The position numbers and the translations under genes are program-made. The notes under the pieces are model-generated. The model saw only the letters and a program-made list of their open reading frames with translations. It ran no database searches and was not told where the DNA came from. This document shows, piece by piece, positions 22,907-32,696 of a stretch of 64,000 nt of DNA (position 1 is its first letter; each line of letters opens with the position of its first letter). The stretch is from assembly GCA_020310875.1 (NCBI GenBank), contig CM035422.1, forward strand, positions 60,365,324 to 60,429,323, read 5' to 3'. Origin of the DNA: Ceratopteris richardii. Its lineage: Eukaryota > Streptophyta > Polypodiopsida > Polypodiales > Pteridaceae.

Positions 22907-25900
22907 TTGGGCTACTTAGATAGGCATATGAACCTTAGATCAGGACGACACCTAGTAAGAGAGAGACAAAGCCTTAGGTCTTCAGAGGCTAGTGTCAATC
23001 ACACTGCAAGGTCTTGGGCTCAACATGTGAGTCACCACTCTCATTACCCTAGCTCTGATACCAGTGAATCAGGGATGTCTCAAGGTATGGACAGACCTAC
23101 GGGAAGTTCAGGTGTGCCCTACTTGTACAGGGTAGAAGGCCCTTACAAAACACAGTTGGAATACCTTAGGACCAACCGATTAGGTGCGAGCATCTATGAG
23201 GACGGCCTAGGAAGATCTGTGGTCGAGATTAAAAACCCTGACCAATCCATAGGACTAGAGCACCCAGCTGTCAAGTTTGAAAACGGTGCATACCTGGACA
23301 AGGAAGGAACCATATACGTAGTCACCAGTCATCCAGATAGGACAGATGAATTTGGAAATGTAATTTCAGAAGCGGACTTAGGTGACTTGGAACAAGGAAA
23401 CATGGGAGTGGAACCTAGAACCCCTCGAGGTAAATCAGTTCTCACTAGGATTATCACGCCTGAGTGGGTCCCCCAAGATAACAAGTGCATAGATTTGCTT
23501 CTCAATCGAGAAACGGACGAAGCCTTTTGGAGGTATAAACCGGATCACCCAACTGATATAGGAACAATCATGATCTATGAGTTTAAGGATCCAGATAGCC
23601 CAGGTAGAGTGACCTACTTAGACCACACTTCGGAGAGGATCTTTGTGGTGACAGAAAATGATAGGCATGCTTACACTTGGAAGGGCGAATTCATTTTCCC
23701 CCAACTAAGATCAAATGTATCCTATGGTCACCCTGGAGCTGGAACATCCCAGGCTCATGGTATGCAAAGAGACAGAAGTAAAGATAGACCAGAAGTAAGT
23801 TTTGCCAATCCAGTGGGCAGAGAAAGAACGAGAACGGAGACGAATAGGGTAGAACCTGAGATGCTTAGAGCCCACAGGAACCAAAGAAATGTAGATGGAT
23901 TCCCTCTGCCGAGGCCTAGAGAGCACACAAGAACTTTGAGACCCACCCAGCTAGTTAAGTCCATGAAGAATTACTTTGACGGCACAGGAGATCCCTATGA
24001 TCATGTGGCGGAGTTCAAGCAAGTCTTGAGAGCTGAACAAGTTGAGGATCTATTCACGCAGTACAATGCCTTCGGTCTAACCCTGAGGAATACGGCACTT
24101 ACATGGTTTCAGCCATTGGATGAGCGCCAGTTCAGGAGCATAGACCAACTCCTAGAAGCATTTATTATTGAGTTCTCCAAGAGTGGCATAAGACACAACA
24201 CCTCCTCACTGATTCACAGCTTCAAGCAAACCCCTCAAGAGACTGTGAGACTTGCAGGAAGAAGATTTAGACAATATCTTGAAAGGTGCCCTATTTCAGA
24301 GCTACCCACATCTGCTAAACAAGTAGCCTTATTCCTTGACGGATTGCTGAGTCCAAAATTGAGATCCTACGTATATCTGAAAGACCCTAGGACTATAGAA
24401 GAGTGTGTACGTATGTGCATTGACATTGAAGATAACCTAGGAGAAGAGCTAGAGCTGTCCAAAATTTACAAAGATTCAGATAGTGCATCTAGTCAATCTT
24501 CCACACAAGCCACATCAATTGAGGAACTTGCCGAAAAAGTAGCTCAGAAATTAGGTGTAACTAGCAAACAAATCCCAAGGTTTGCCCCTGTGAAAAGATG
24601 CTATACATGCGGTGGTGACCATATGGCGAATGTCTGCCCTATTATGGCTCAACCCCAAGTAAACCCTAGTAGCCAGTACTGCACCATAGAACGGAGATAC
24701 ACCAACCACACCGCACAAGATTGCCCATACAACAAGCAGGCGGTTAGGCAACCCTACCCTCAGCCCTACCAACAAGGCAGATACCAGAACCAGTACCCTC
24801 CACAACCATATGGCAGGCCACAACAAAATTTCCAACCTCAATATCAAAACCAACAAAGGCCTCAGCCTGTGCTAGCACAACAACCCCCAGCCCCAGCTAA
24901 TGTGATTCCGGTAAAGTATACTGCTGTAGAAGAGAACCTGAATAGAGCTATAGTCCCTGTAACATCCTTGCTTTCTGAAAGTGACCCGAGTGACCATAGC
25001 TTTGATTCTACACATGTTGATAGCCCCCAGGCCTACTACATGCAGTCTCCTGAGCATGGTGAGTCCTATTATAGCGAAGAGACAAACGAACCGAGTTGGG
25101 AGTCAGATTACACGAACATCATGTATGCAAACCCCAACCCTAGGCCTCAACCTAGGCAAGTAAGACCTCCATTCCCAAGAGGACCGTGCTACAGATGCCA
25201 AGGAGATCACCTCATTCGTGATTGTCCCTTGCCTCCACCTACACAAACCCAGTCAGTGACGATCCAAGGCTTCTGCCAAGATTGTGGAAAAGAGCATCTC
25301 TTACGAGATTGCCCAAAGAACCCCAATAATATGCCAAAAATCACGCCCATCAATGTTATTGAGTTAGTGGTAGATTCTAGCGGAAGTGTTACTTCCACTG
25401 CACCCGTACAGGTAGTCACGAGAGCTCAAGCAGTGAAGCAAAACCAAGGGGTAGGCAAGGAAAAGAGCCCAGACACTAGCGATACTGAGAGCCAAAATAA
25501 AAAGAGAACAAGAGCTTGGAGAGATAGCCGCGAACGCATGAAAAGGCAATGGGCAAAGAAGATGAGTGAACTTGAGGAAAGTCTACGAGAAACCAAGGCT
25601 AAAATCATAGAGATCACATCTCAACCGCACTCTCACACATCCCCACCGCTGCCATCCCCATCACCCTCCATCCCTCCACCCTCAAAGACACCCCACGTAA
25701 CCCACCCACCACCCCAAACAGGATCAGTATTAGCTGATCCCACTCCTGAAGACATAGACATGATGCTTAAAGCATATCAGGCCAGAATCCAAGAAGGGCC
25801 AAACGTCACGGATCATGACAAGTGCTATCCTAGAGCTGACCTAGAGATAGAAAGAACCAAACTGTGCGCGAAAATGGTCGCATTGGCTCAGACTATGTTT

Positions 25901-28900
25901 GAAGCCAGTCGCCTTTTCAATTACTCGGGCTCAGCCAAAACGCAATTACACTTGGATGGATTCCTAGAGAAGTTAGAGGAAATAATTGCAAGATCTGCCA
26001 AGGAAGAAAAAAATCAAGAAAACGATAAAGCAAGCAAAAACATGAACCATTCCCCATCGGAAGTGTATGTGGCCAATTCCACTAAACCAGACAACTTCCC
26101 CTCCTTAGAAAGAATAGAGAGGCTAATCGCACAGTCAGAAAAGGAACCTACCCCTCAAAGAAAGGAAAGGGCAAGAGAACGGATAAGCCAGCCTCTTCAG
26201 GAAGCCCATGTGCCTCCTCAAGAAGCTTATCTTCCCCCCCAAAAGGCAAATGAGCCTCCCTCGGAAGCTCACGTACCTCCACAGTCTGCCTACATTCCTT
26301 CTCAGGGAGTGTATGAGCCTGCTCGGAAGAGTAATAGAATAAGCAATCCTCCCCAAGAAGCTTGTGCTCCAGCCATTTATGAGAGCAAGGAGAGAGCCAA
26401 CGATAGAACAAGCCCTCCTTCCCAGGTTGCTTATGTGCCCAATTCCACGGAGCCAGATACTTCTTCTTCTATGAATCGGTTTGCACCAGACTTCCTACGA
26501 GAGATTCAAGAAGACAAATGGGATAACGAAAGCGAGGTCGCCCCTCCTTTTGAACTTGTGGACGATGCACACGACCAATTCCCACAAGACATCCCATCTA
26601 TTTACGGGGAACATGAGAGTGCTCAGTCTCATGAGAGATTGGACTTTGAGTCTAATTCCATACAAGAGTTACCCCACTTCACAGGCCCATGGGAAGCAAA
26701 GTCCACATGTATGAGAGCACCCACAGTCATGGTAAGGAACGACGACTCAGTCATACCAAGGAACACGGAGGTAGTAACGAACACCAAGGTGCAACGCGAT
26801 CTCACTTTGGAAGAACTGCCTGAGGATAGACTAAACGCGCGGAAATGTGCAGCCAGTCGAGTAACTGAAGTTGCAAAACCTCATTCCCGGGCAGGATCCC
26901 ATAGGACAGTGCCAGAAGTTCCCTTGGATAAGATAGGAGATATGTGTGAAGGCGAAGAAGGGAACACCTATCTTCCCATTACCTACCAGGAGTACACCAC
27001 CAAGGCGATTTTGGACTCAGGTGCAGGAGTTGCAATTGCCACCACCTCCTTATGGAAGCGTTGGGGCAAGCCAGCACTCAGGCCAACGAGGATGAAATTG
27101 CAGATGGCCGATGGTCACATAGAGAGACCCTTAGGATTGCTAGAAGGGATAACTCTCACCACTTGTGGTGTCGAGTTTGAGCATACATTTGCCATATGTG
27201 ACTTCAGTAAAAATCATGCCTATGAGATGATTTTGGGAAGACCATTTATGCGACAATTGCAAGTAGTACAGGATTGGGGAACCAACTCCTTGTATTTGCA
27301 ACACTTGGGTGTTACGACCAAAGTCAATCTCAAGGATTATTCTCATAGAGATGTCCCTCCTATCCAATGGAATCCCATCCATAGAGCTAAAGATGATACA
27401 GAATCGGTGCATTCCATAGGGTCTGGATCCTCATGGATGCATGAAGACACCCACTTATGGATGTGTAAAGTAGCAGTAGAAGAAGAGACGAGAGAGAAAG
27501 CCAGAGAGGTAGGTGCGAAAGAGACCCATAGATCAATCCAAGACCCAGCCTATGCACCTGTAGTTTTCCCAGACGAAGAATTTGAGCCTCACGGTTGGGC
27601 AGAAATTTTAGCAACCATGGACGTAGCCATCAATGAAGAACAATGGACACCTCACTGTGATGAGGATGGCTATGACATTTCAGTCTTCTCCATAGAGCCG
27701 ATCATGGGAGAGGCAATTTTAGAAGAATGCGAACCTAGCCCTGATGCATTTGAGGATGCAAGTGACTCCGATCTCGAGTCAATCATTATGGACCCACCAT
27801 TTGCATCAGATGAAGAATACTTCTATGAAGTAGAATTTCAACCCCAGAGGCATGGAGAGGTTACAAATGATGTAAGATTAGCAACGCATATGACCCCTAA
27901 GGAAGAAGGAAAGAAACGAAAGAAGAGAGAAGCCTTACCAGAAGAGGAAGAATCTTTGTTTGAGGTCCCAGAAAATTTTAAGAAGTATGAGATAGATGAC
28001 AGGAGAGTCATGATAAGAATGCCTAAACGAGAGGCACAATCAGGAGAGGCCTATGATAACAAAGAAACCACCAAGAAAATAGTAGTGGCCCTAGAAGAAG
28101 GAGAGGAGAGATGCACGTATATAGGCCATGACCTGACAGAAGAAGAAGAGCACGAATTGATTGCCTTGCTAAGAGAATACAGAGATGTATTCGCTTGGAG
28201 TTACAAGGATTTGAAAGGTGTTGACCCGGACATATGCTCACACACCATCCCCATGACGTCAGATGCCAAACCCTCTAAGCAAAAGCCCTATACTTATAAC
28301 GATAATTACGCTGCTAAGATCAAAGAAGAGATAGATAGATTGGTTGAAGCTGGATTTATTTATGAAATTGAGCACACCGAGTGGGTATCCCCCATTGTTG
28401 TGGTGCCCAAGAAGAATGGCAAGCTGCGTGTGTGCATTAACTTGAAAAAGGTTAATGCAGCCACAATTCGAGATAACTATCCGCTTCCTATCACAGAACA
28501 TCTCTTAGAAAGAGTGGCAGGCAAGGAAGTGTACAGCTTCCTTGATGGATTTTCTGGCTACAATCAAGTAGCCATAGCTCCAGAGGATCAGCATAAGACA
28601 GCCTTTGCCACAGAATGGGGCATTTTTGCTTTTAGAGTAATGCCATTTGGGCTTACCAATGCACCAGCCACCTTCCAGAGGCTGATGTGCCATGTGTTTA
28701 AGGAGTTCCTGAGGAAGAGTTTAGAAGTCTACGTTGATGATCTTTGTGCTCATTCCAACATTAGACAAACCCATATTCCTGAACTCAGACAAATCTTTGA
28801 TAAATGTAGAGAGTATCAAGTCTGTCTGAACCCAGAAAAGTGTGTTTTTATGGTTAGGCAAGGCAAGATTCTAGGACATATAGTGTCAAAAAATGGCATA

Positions 28901-29275
28901 TCTACCGACGAAGAAAAAGTGAGAGCCATAGCAGAGCTACCTAGGCCAAAGAATGTCAAGGAAGTACAAGCTTTCATGGGGCATTGTGGCTATTACCGAC
29001 GATTTATACACATGTATGCTGTCATTGCAAAGCCCATGTACGGACTTCTGACAAACTTTGAGTGGACGGATGAATGTGAGAATTCCTTCCAGGAGCTTAA
29101 ACGAAGATTATGTTCAGCACCAATCTTGACCACACCAGATTGGAATAAGCCATTCCATGTTCATGTTGATGCATCCAATTATGCTATTGGATGTGTGCTT
29201 GCACAACCTACTGGTGAAGGTAATATGGATCTTCCAATTGCCTATGCCAGTAGACAATTGAATGCTGCTGAATGA
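22907..29275 (+). CDS. gag-pol: Gypsy gag-protease-RT-RNase H polyprotein (ends at an in-frame TGA)
   Basis: 2122 codons. Residues 1-340: unrecognised N-terminal extension. About 344-510: retrotransposon GAG domain (SMKNYFDGTGDPYDHVAEFK, then FRQYLERCP). About 565-810: knuckles CYTCGGDHMANVC, CYRCQGDHLIRDC and CQDCGKEHLLRDC, all CX2CX3HX4C, plus a fourth (CTIERRYTNHTAQDC) that has lost its second Cys. About 930-1000: charged and proline-rich linker. About 1097-1145: imprecise repeats of an AHVPPQE-like unit. About 1355-1470: retropepsin, DSG at residue 1370 (27014-27022), ILGRPFM near its end. About 1795-1960: RT, YVDD at 28730-28741. From about 2070: RNase H, interrupted by TGA 29273-29275. 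ATG 22907 is the first of the ORF; ATG 22928 is also possible. The linked ORF at 29684 lies in the same frame. Confidence 0.95.
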   Translation: MGYLDRHMNLRSGRHLVRERQSLRSSEASVNHTARSWAQHVSHHSHYPSSDTSESGMSQGMDRPTGSSGVPYLYRVEGPYKTQLEYLRTNRLGASIYEDGLGRSVVEIKNPDQSIGLEHPAVKFENGAYLDKEGTIYVVTSHPDRTDEFGNVISEADLGDLEQGNMGVEPRTPRGKSVLTRIITPEWVPQDNKCIDLLLNRETDEAFWRYKPDHPTDIGTIMIYEFKDPDSPGRVTYLDHTSERIFVVTENDRHAYTWKGEFIFPQLRSNVSYGHPGAGTSQAHGMQRDRSKDRPEVSFANPVGRERTRTETNRVEPEMLRAHRNQRNVDGFPLPRPREHTRTLRPTQLVKSMKNYFDGTGDPYDHVAEFKQVLRAEQVEDLFTQYNAFGLTLRNTALTWFQPLDERQFRSIDQLLEAFIIEFSKSGIRHNTSSLIHSFKQTPQETVRLAGRRFRQYLERCPISELPTSAKQVALFLDGLLSPKLRSYVYLKDPRTIEECVRMCIDIEDNLGEELELSKIYKDSDSASSQSSTQATSIEELAEKVAQKLGVTSKQIPRFAPVKRCYTCGGDHMANVCPIMAQPQVNPSSQYCTIERRYTNHTAQDCPYNKQAVRQPYPQPYQQGRYQNQYPPQPYGRPQQNFQPQYQNQQRPQPVLAQQPPAPANVIPVKYTAVEENLNRAIVPVTSLLSESDPSDHSFDSTHVDSPQAYYMQSPEHGESYYSEETNEPSWESDYTNIMYANPNPRPQPRQVRPPFPRGPCYRCQGDHLIRDCPLPPPTQTQSVTIQGFCQDCGKEHLLRDCPKNPNNMPKITPINVIELVVDSSGSVTSTAPVQVVTRAQAVKQNQGVGKEKSPDTSDTESQNKKRTRAWRDSRERMKRQWAKKMSELEESLRETKAKIIEITSQPHSHTSPPLPSPSPSIPPPSKTPHVTHPPPQTGSVLADPTPEDIDMMLKAYQARIQEGPNVTDHDKCYPRADLEIERTKLCAKMVALAQTMFEASRLFNYSGSAKTQLHLDGFLEKLEEIIARSAKEEKNQENDKASKNMNHSPSEVYVANSTKPDNFPSLERIERLIAQSEKEPTPQRKERARERISQPLQEAHVPPQEAYLPPQKANEPPSEAHVPPQSAYIPSQGVYEPARKSNRISNPPQEACAPAIYESKERANDRTSPPSQVAYVPNSTEPDTSSSMNRFAPDFLREIQEDKWDNESEVAPPFELVDDAHDQFPQDIPSIYGEHESAQSHERLDFESNSIQELPHFTGPWEAKSTCMRAPTVMVRNDDSVIPRNTEVVTNTKVQRDLTLEELPEDRLNARKCAASRVTEVAKPHSRAGSHRTVPEVPLDKIGDMCEGEEGNTYLPITYQEYTTKAILDSGAGVAIATTSLWKRWGKPALRPTRMKLQMADGHIERPLGLLEGITLTTCGVEFEHTFAICDFSKNHAYEMILGRPFMRQLQVVQDWGTNSLYLQHLGVTTKVNLKDYSHRDVPPIQWNPIHRAKDDTESVHSIGSGSSWMHEDTHLWMCKVAVEEETREKAREVGAKETHRSIQDPAYAPVVFPDEEFEPHGWAEILATMDVAINEEQWTPHCDEDGYDISVFSIEPIMGEAILEECEPSPDAFEDASDSDLESIIMDPPFASDEEYFYEVEFQPQRHGEVTNDVRLATHMTPKEEGKKRKKREALPEEEESLFEVPENFKKYEIDDRRVMIRMPKREAQSGEAYDNKETTKKIVVALEEGEERCTYIGHDLTEEEEHELIALLREYRDVFAWSYKDLKGVDPDICSHTIPMTSDAKPSKQKPYTYNDNYAAKIKEEIDRLVEAGFIYEIEHTEWVSPIVVVPKKNGKLRVCINLKKVNAATIRDNYPLPITEHLLERVAGKEVYSFLDGFSGYNQVAIAPEDQHKTAFATEWGIFAFRVMPFGLTNAPATFQRLMCHVFKEFLRKSLEVYVDDLCAHSNIRQTHIPELRQIFDKCREYQVCLNPEKCVFMVRQGKILGHIVSKNGISTDEEKVRAIAELPRPKNVKEVQAFMGHCGYYRRFIHMYAVIAKPMYGLLTNFEWTDECENSFQELKRRLCSAPILTTPDWNKPFHVHVDASNYAIGCVLAQPTGEGNMDLPIAYASRQLNAAE

Positions 29276-29683
29276 AATTATACCACTACTGAACGAGAAG
29301 GATTAGGCATGGTATATGCAGTTAAGAAATTTAGACACTATTTGCTTGCAAATAAGTTTAAATTTTTTACTGATCATCAGGCATTGTTATATCTCGTAAA
29401 CAAGCCATGCAATACAGGAAGATTAGTAAGATGGTTTCTCTTGCTAATGGAATATGATTTTGAGGTTGTGGTAAGAAAAGGTAGGACTCACTTAAGAGCA
29501 GATCATCTTTCTAGGCTCACATCGGGAGAGGCCCCACAGACCTCCCTGATGCTTACCTGTTTAATTTGGAAGTGGTGCCGCAGTGGGCTAAGCCATTGGT
29601 ACCAGTCTTGACATACGGGCCTAATCATCCAGTGATAAACACACGGAATAGAGAGGTTGTAAAAAGCCCAAAAGTACCACATC
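29276..29683 (+). pseudogene. pol: RNase H remainder and linker, with compensating frameshifts
   Basis: The frame of the polyprotein continues after the TGA through the rest of RNase H (TTTEREGLGMVYAVKKFRHY, then FFTDHQALLYLVNKP, RADHLSRL) until a stop at 29609-29611. From about 29535 to 29690 the sensible reading (PDAYLFNLEVVPQWAKPLVP) lies in the next frame, after which the original frame returns. So there is one nonsense change and two opposite frameshifts between RNase H and integrase. All could be mutations of this copy or sequence errors. Confidence 0.8.
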
Positions 29684-32311
29684 ATGGCAGGAAGCATGTA
29701 CAAGCACACAGATCAAGGGATCTTGGCTTGTTGCGTAGAAGAGGATGAGTACGCTAAATGGTTGCAATTAGCACATGTAGGTGCGTTAGAGCAACACCAT
29801 TCAAAGCAACGAACTTTACAGACTCTAAAGAGATTTGGAGTGCATTGGCCAACTATGGAAGCGGATGTCCAAAAGTTGTGCAAGGAATGCCCAATCTGTT
29901 GCACTAAACCACCAGTGGAACACGCCACTCTTTATCAAGTATCCATTGTGCCAGATTGGAGTGAACCTCTAGTATCCTTCCTGAGGACAAACACATTCCC
30001 TCCAGACATGACTCTGGCTAGGAAAAGGAGTTTAGAACAAGAAGCCCTGGATTACTCACTCATTGGTGATAATCTATACAAGCGTGGTAAAGATGGTTAC
30101 CTGAGGCTATGTGTCCATGAAAGTGAATATCTTAGGATCTTAGAAACTGCTCACCAAGGTGTAGCAGGAGGACACTTTGGACCGGATCGGGTGATCAAGG
30201 CAATACTATTTGCGGGTTTCTGGTGGCCTACCCTTCACATGGATGCACATACCTACGTGAAACGGTGTGACGTCTGTCAGAGGACTCAGTATCCTATACG
30301 CAAAGATGAGATGCCACTGAAACCTATGATGGGTGGACGTGCATTCTCTAAGTGGGGAATAGACTTCGTAGGTCCTATTAATCCCCCAGCTAAAGGTTCT
30401 CATGCGGAATACATCATTGTGGCCACAGATTATCTCACCAAGTGGGTAGAGGTAAAGGCTACGACAAAGAACGATGCTCAAACAACTGCTAAATTCTTGT
30501 TTGAGAATGTGTTCACAAGATATGGGCTACCTATAGAGCTTGTAAGTGATAGAGGCACTCACTTCTTGAACGAAGTGATTGAAAATCTACTCCAAGAATT
30601 CTTGGTAATACACAAGAAGTCTGCCCCCTATCACCCTCAAGCTAATGGGCAAGCTGAGAGCACTAATAAGATCTTATGCAATGTACTGACGAAATTAGTG
30701 AACACTAAACGCTCTGATTGGGACAAACAGCTACACCATGCTGTTTGGGCATACCGAGTTGCCTACAAAACGGTACTCCAAGCCACCCGCTTTCAGATGG
30801 TATTCGGCCAAAACGCTGTGCTACCCTTGGACTTCCTGATCCCTACATTGAGAGTAGCACAAGAGCACGAATGGACAGGTCATGAGCTCTCCTCTAGAAT
30901 TTTTGACCTTGAACGATTAGGAGAAACAAGACTGAGAGCCGCCGCAGGAATATATGCAGCCAAGAAGAGACAGAAAGCATATTTCGATGCCCATGTGAAG
31001 GATAAAGGCTTGAAAGCAGGAGATCTAGTCTTAGTCTATACACTAAAACAACACGCGAGGAAGCTAGAAAAGAGAGGCTACGGACCTATGATCATCAATA
31101 GGATCTCCACGAGTGGAGCAGTACAATTGGCCACATTAGAGGGTGATGTTCTCCCAAATTATATTAGCGGTTGCAGAGTCAAGTTGTATCAGGAACCCCT
31201 CACGGAGGAAATGCTCAGCCGACTCAACACTGCTAAGAAACGCAAAGAGGAAGAAAAGCGAGTTCGAGAAGAGGCTCAAGCAGAAGCTTTAGAACGCATC
31301 AGAAGGATGAAGTTACGAAGGCAAGGTAGAGATCAGCCTAGGGCGAATGACTATGCAGATCAAGGATATCCTATGGCCATGTGTGAAGTTGCAGGAACAA
31401 GCTCGCATAGGATAATTGATAGACGTCCTTTCATAACCCTAGATATAGGACAAGGAAAGAGTGCAAGGAACGTAAGAGCCTTGATTGACTCAGGCGCAGC
31501 CACTAGTGCTGTTAGAGTGTCGTACTGCCAAGAATTACAGTTGACTGTCAATCCTGTGGAAGCATATCTCATAGGATTGGGAGGCGTGGAAACCCCTTGC
31601 ATGGGCGAGGTGGAACTTCCCCTCTACATTCAGGATGAGGAAATGACTGTTAAAGTACTGGTGTGTCAGGACGAGGATCTCACTGAACCTCTTGTCTTGG
31701 GTCAAGATTGGATCTATGACCAAGCAGTCAATCTAAACCTAAGAAGTGGACTTCTCCAGGTTTGGGTCAATCATAGTCGAGTTACAGTAGAATTAAACAA
31801 TGGAGCACTCAAGGAACTAGGAAAGGCACAGACTCCTGGTCCTTCCAGGGGTACACATGAAGATGACCATGCTGTTCTTGTTCAAAACCATGTGTTGCAG
31901 AGGAATGATATTTGCGAAAAAGGAGTCAGGGAGGCAATGGAACTCCCTTCTTTTCCAAAGGACAGAAGGAGGCAGCAACCAAAGGTGGATCAAAGGCAGA
32001 AGAAGCAGAATACTACCTATGTCCGAGATCAAAAGTACCTGCGTAGCAGAATGTCCCAGAAAATAAACCAGGTGTGGGTGCGGAAAGGCGAACGACCAGT
32101 TGCACCACCGTCAACTACACGGACAAGGCCTCTTATTAGTAACCAACAACACGACGCTAATAAGAAGTCTTTCAGAAATTCTTCTGCCAAAGTAAAATCT
32201 ATTTGGGTGCCCAAGAAGTCGATGAAGGCAAGCCCACAATCAAGACAAATTTGGGTGCCTAAGGCTTGCTTGAGGGCACAAGTAGCTACGCCAAGGCCAC
32301 AACCTATGTAG
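29684..32311 (+). CDS. pol: Gypsy integrase ORF with duplicated HHCC module and a second retropepsin-like domain
   Basis: 875 codons from the first ATG after the frameshifts; the true chain probably began upstream as part of pol. Residues 31-72: HX6HX30CX2C module. Residues 157-198: a second module with exactly the same spacing, the usual integrase HHCC. About 210-370: integrase core with WGIDFVG, LVSDRG and the final Glu in QANGQAESTNK, giving DD35E intact. About 445-500: C-terminal GPY/F-type module (RGYGPMIINRI). About 500-555: charged helix. About 580-680: retropepsin-like domain, ALIDSGAATSAVR with DSG at residue 602 and PLVLGQDWI at its end. About 795-875: basic tail with WVRK and WVPK repeats. 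No chromodomain. Ends at TAG 32309-32311. Confidence 0.9.
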   Translation: MAGSMYKHTDQGILACCVEEDEYAKWLQLAHVGALEQHHSKQRTLQTLKRFGVHWPTMEADVQKLCKECPICCTKPPVEHATLYQVSIVPDWSEPLVSFLRTNTFPPDMTLARKRSLEQEALDYSLIGDNLYKRGKDGYLRLCVHESEYLRILETAHQGVAGGHFGPDRVIKAILFAGFWWPTLHMDAHTYVKRCDVCQRTQYPIRKDEMPLKPMMGGRAFSKWGIDFVGPINPPAKGSHAEYIIVATDYLTKWVEVKATTKNDAQTTAKFLFENVFTRYGLPIELVSDRGTHFLNEVIENLLQEFLVIHKKSAPYHPQANGQAESTNKILCNVLTKLVNTKRSDWDKQLHHAVWAYRVAYKTVLQATRFQMVFGQNAVLPLDFLIPTLRVAQEHEWTGHELSSRIFDLERLGETRLRAAAGIYAAKKRQKAYFDAHVKDKGLKAGDLVLVYTLKQHARKLEKRGYGPMIINRISTSGAVQLATLEGDVLPNYISGCRVKLYQEPLTEEMLSRLNTAKKRKEEEKRVREEAQAEALERIRRMKLRRQGRDQPRANDYADQGYPMAMCEVAGTSSHRIIDRRPFITLDIGQGKSARNVRALIDSGAATSAVRVSYCQELQLTVNPVEAYLIGLGGVETPCMGEVELPLYIQDEEMTVKVLVCQDEDLTEPLVLGQDWIYDQAVNLNLRSGLLQVWVNHSRVTVELNNGALKELGKAQTPGPSRGTHEDDHAVLVQNHVLQRNDICEKGVREAMELPSFPKDRRRQQPKVDQRQKKQNTTYVRDQKYLRSRMSQKINQVWVRKGERPVAPPSTTRTRPLISNQQHDANKKSFRNSSAKVKSIWVPKKSMKASPQSRQIWVPKACLRAQVATPRPQPM

Positions 32312-32542
32312 CATAACCCAACTACGAGTACAACCAGTATTCACTTGTTCTCAACACTTAGGAACACACCAAGAACCAAGAGCACGCATGTAATCACTTA
32401 TAAGTGGGTCCCTAAAAGGCCCCATTTCCAAACCGCGACACCGAGACAGCTCTCTAGAGTCTCTACGAAACCGAAAGCAAAGCCCATCCACTGCATTTGG
32501 CAGCCTAAGACCTGTAATAAACCCCCCGACCCCAATTTGTAA
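32312..32542 (+). CDS. In-frame extension after the integrase ORF, two more W-x-P-K repeats
   Basis: The same frame stays open for about 76 codons after TAG 32309-32311 and contains ITYKWVPKRP (about 32392-32418) and HCIWQPKTC (about 32490-32512), the same repeat as upstream (QVWVRKG, SIWVPKK, QIWVPKA). So the TAG looks like a mutation or a leaky stop inside a longer tail. The codon after the stop is CAT; the context does not match the well-known CAA-TAG-CAA-TTA readthrough signal. Confidence 0.5.
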   Translation, partial: HNPTTSTTSIHLFSTLRNTPRTKSTHVITYKWVPKRPHFQTATPRQLSRVSTKPKAKPIHCIWQPKTCNKPPDPNL

Positions 32543-32696
32543 ATTCACCCCCACTTACTAACGGCATTAGTCTCCTAGGAATACACAAACATTAACTACA
32601 CACACTGTCTTCGTGCACTTCCTAACCACTGACTCACCATCTACCTCATGTTAATGTTGTAACGGGGACACCAACGGATTTATTCTGTCCATTACG

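Noticed and set aside
29520-30140. Second (archaeal-type) RNase H expected for Tat elements
   Set aside because: The segment between RNase H and integrase shows an extra HHCC module and linker, with no RNase H motifs.
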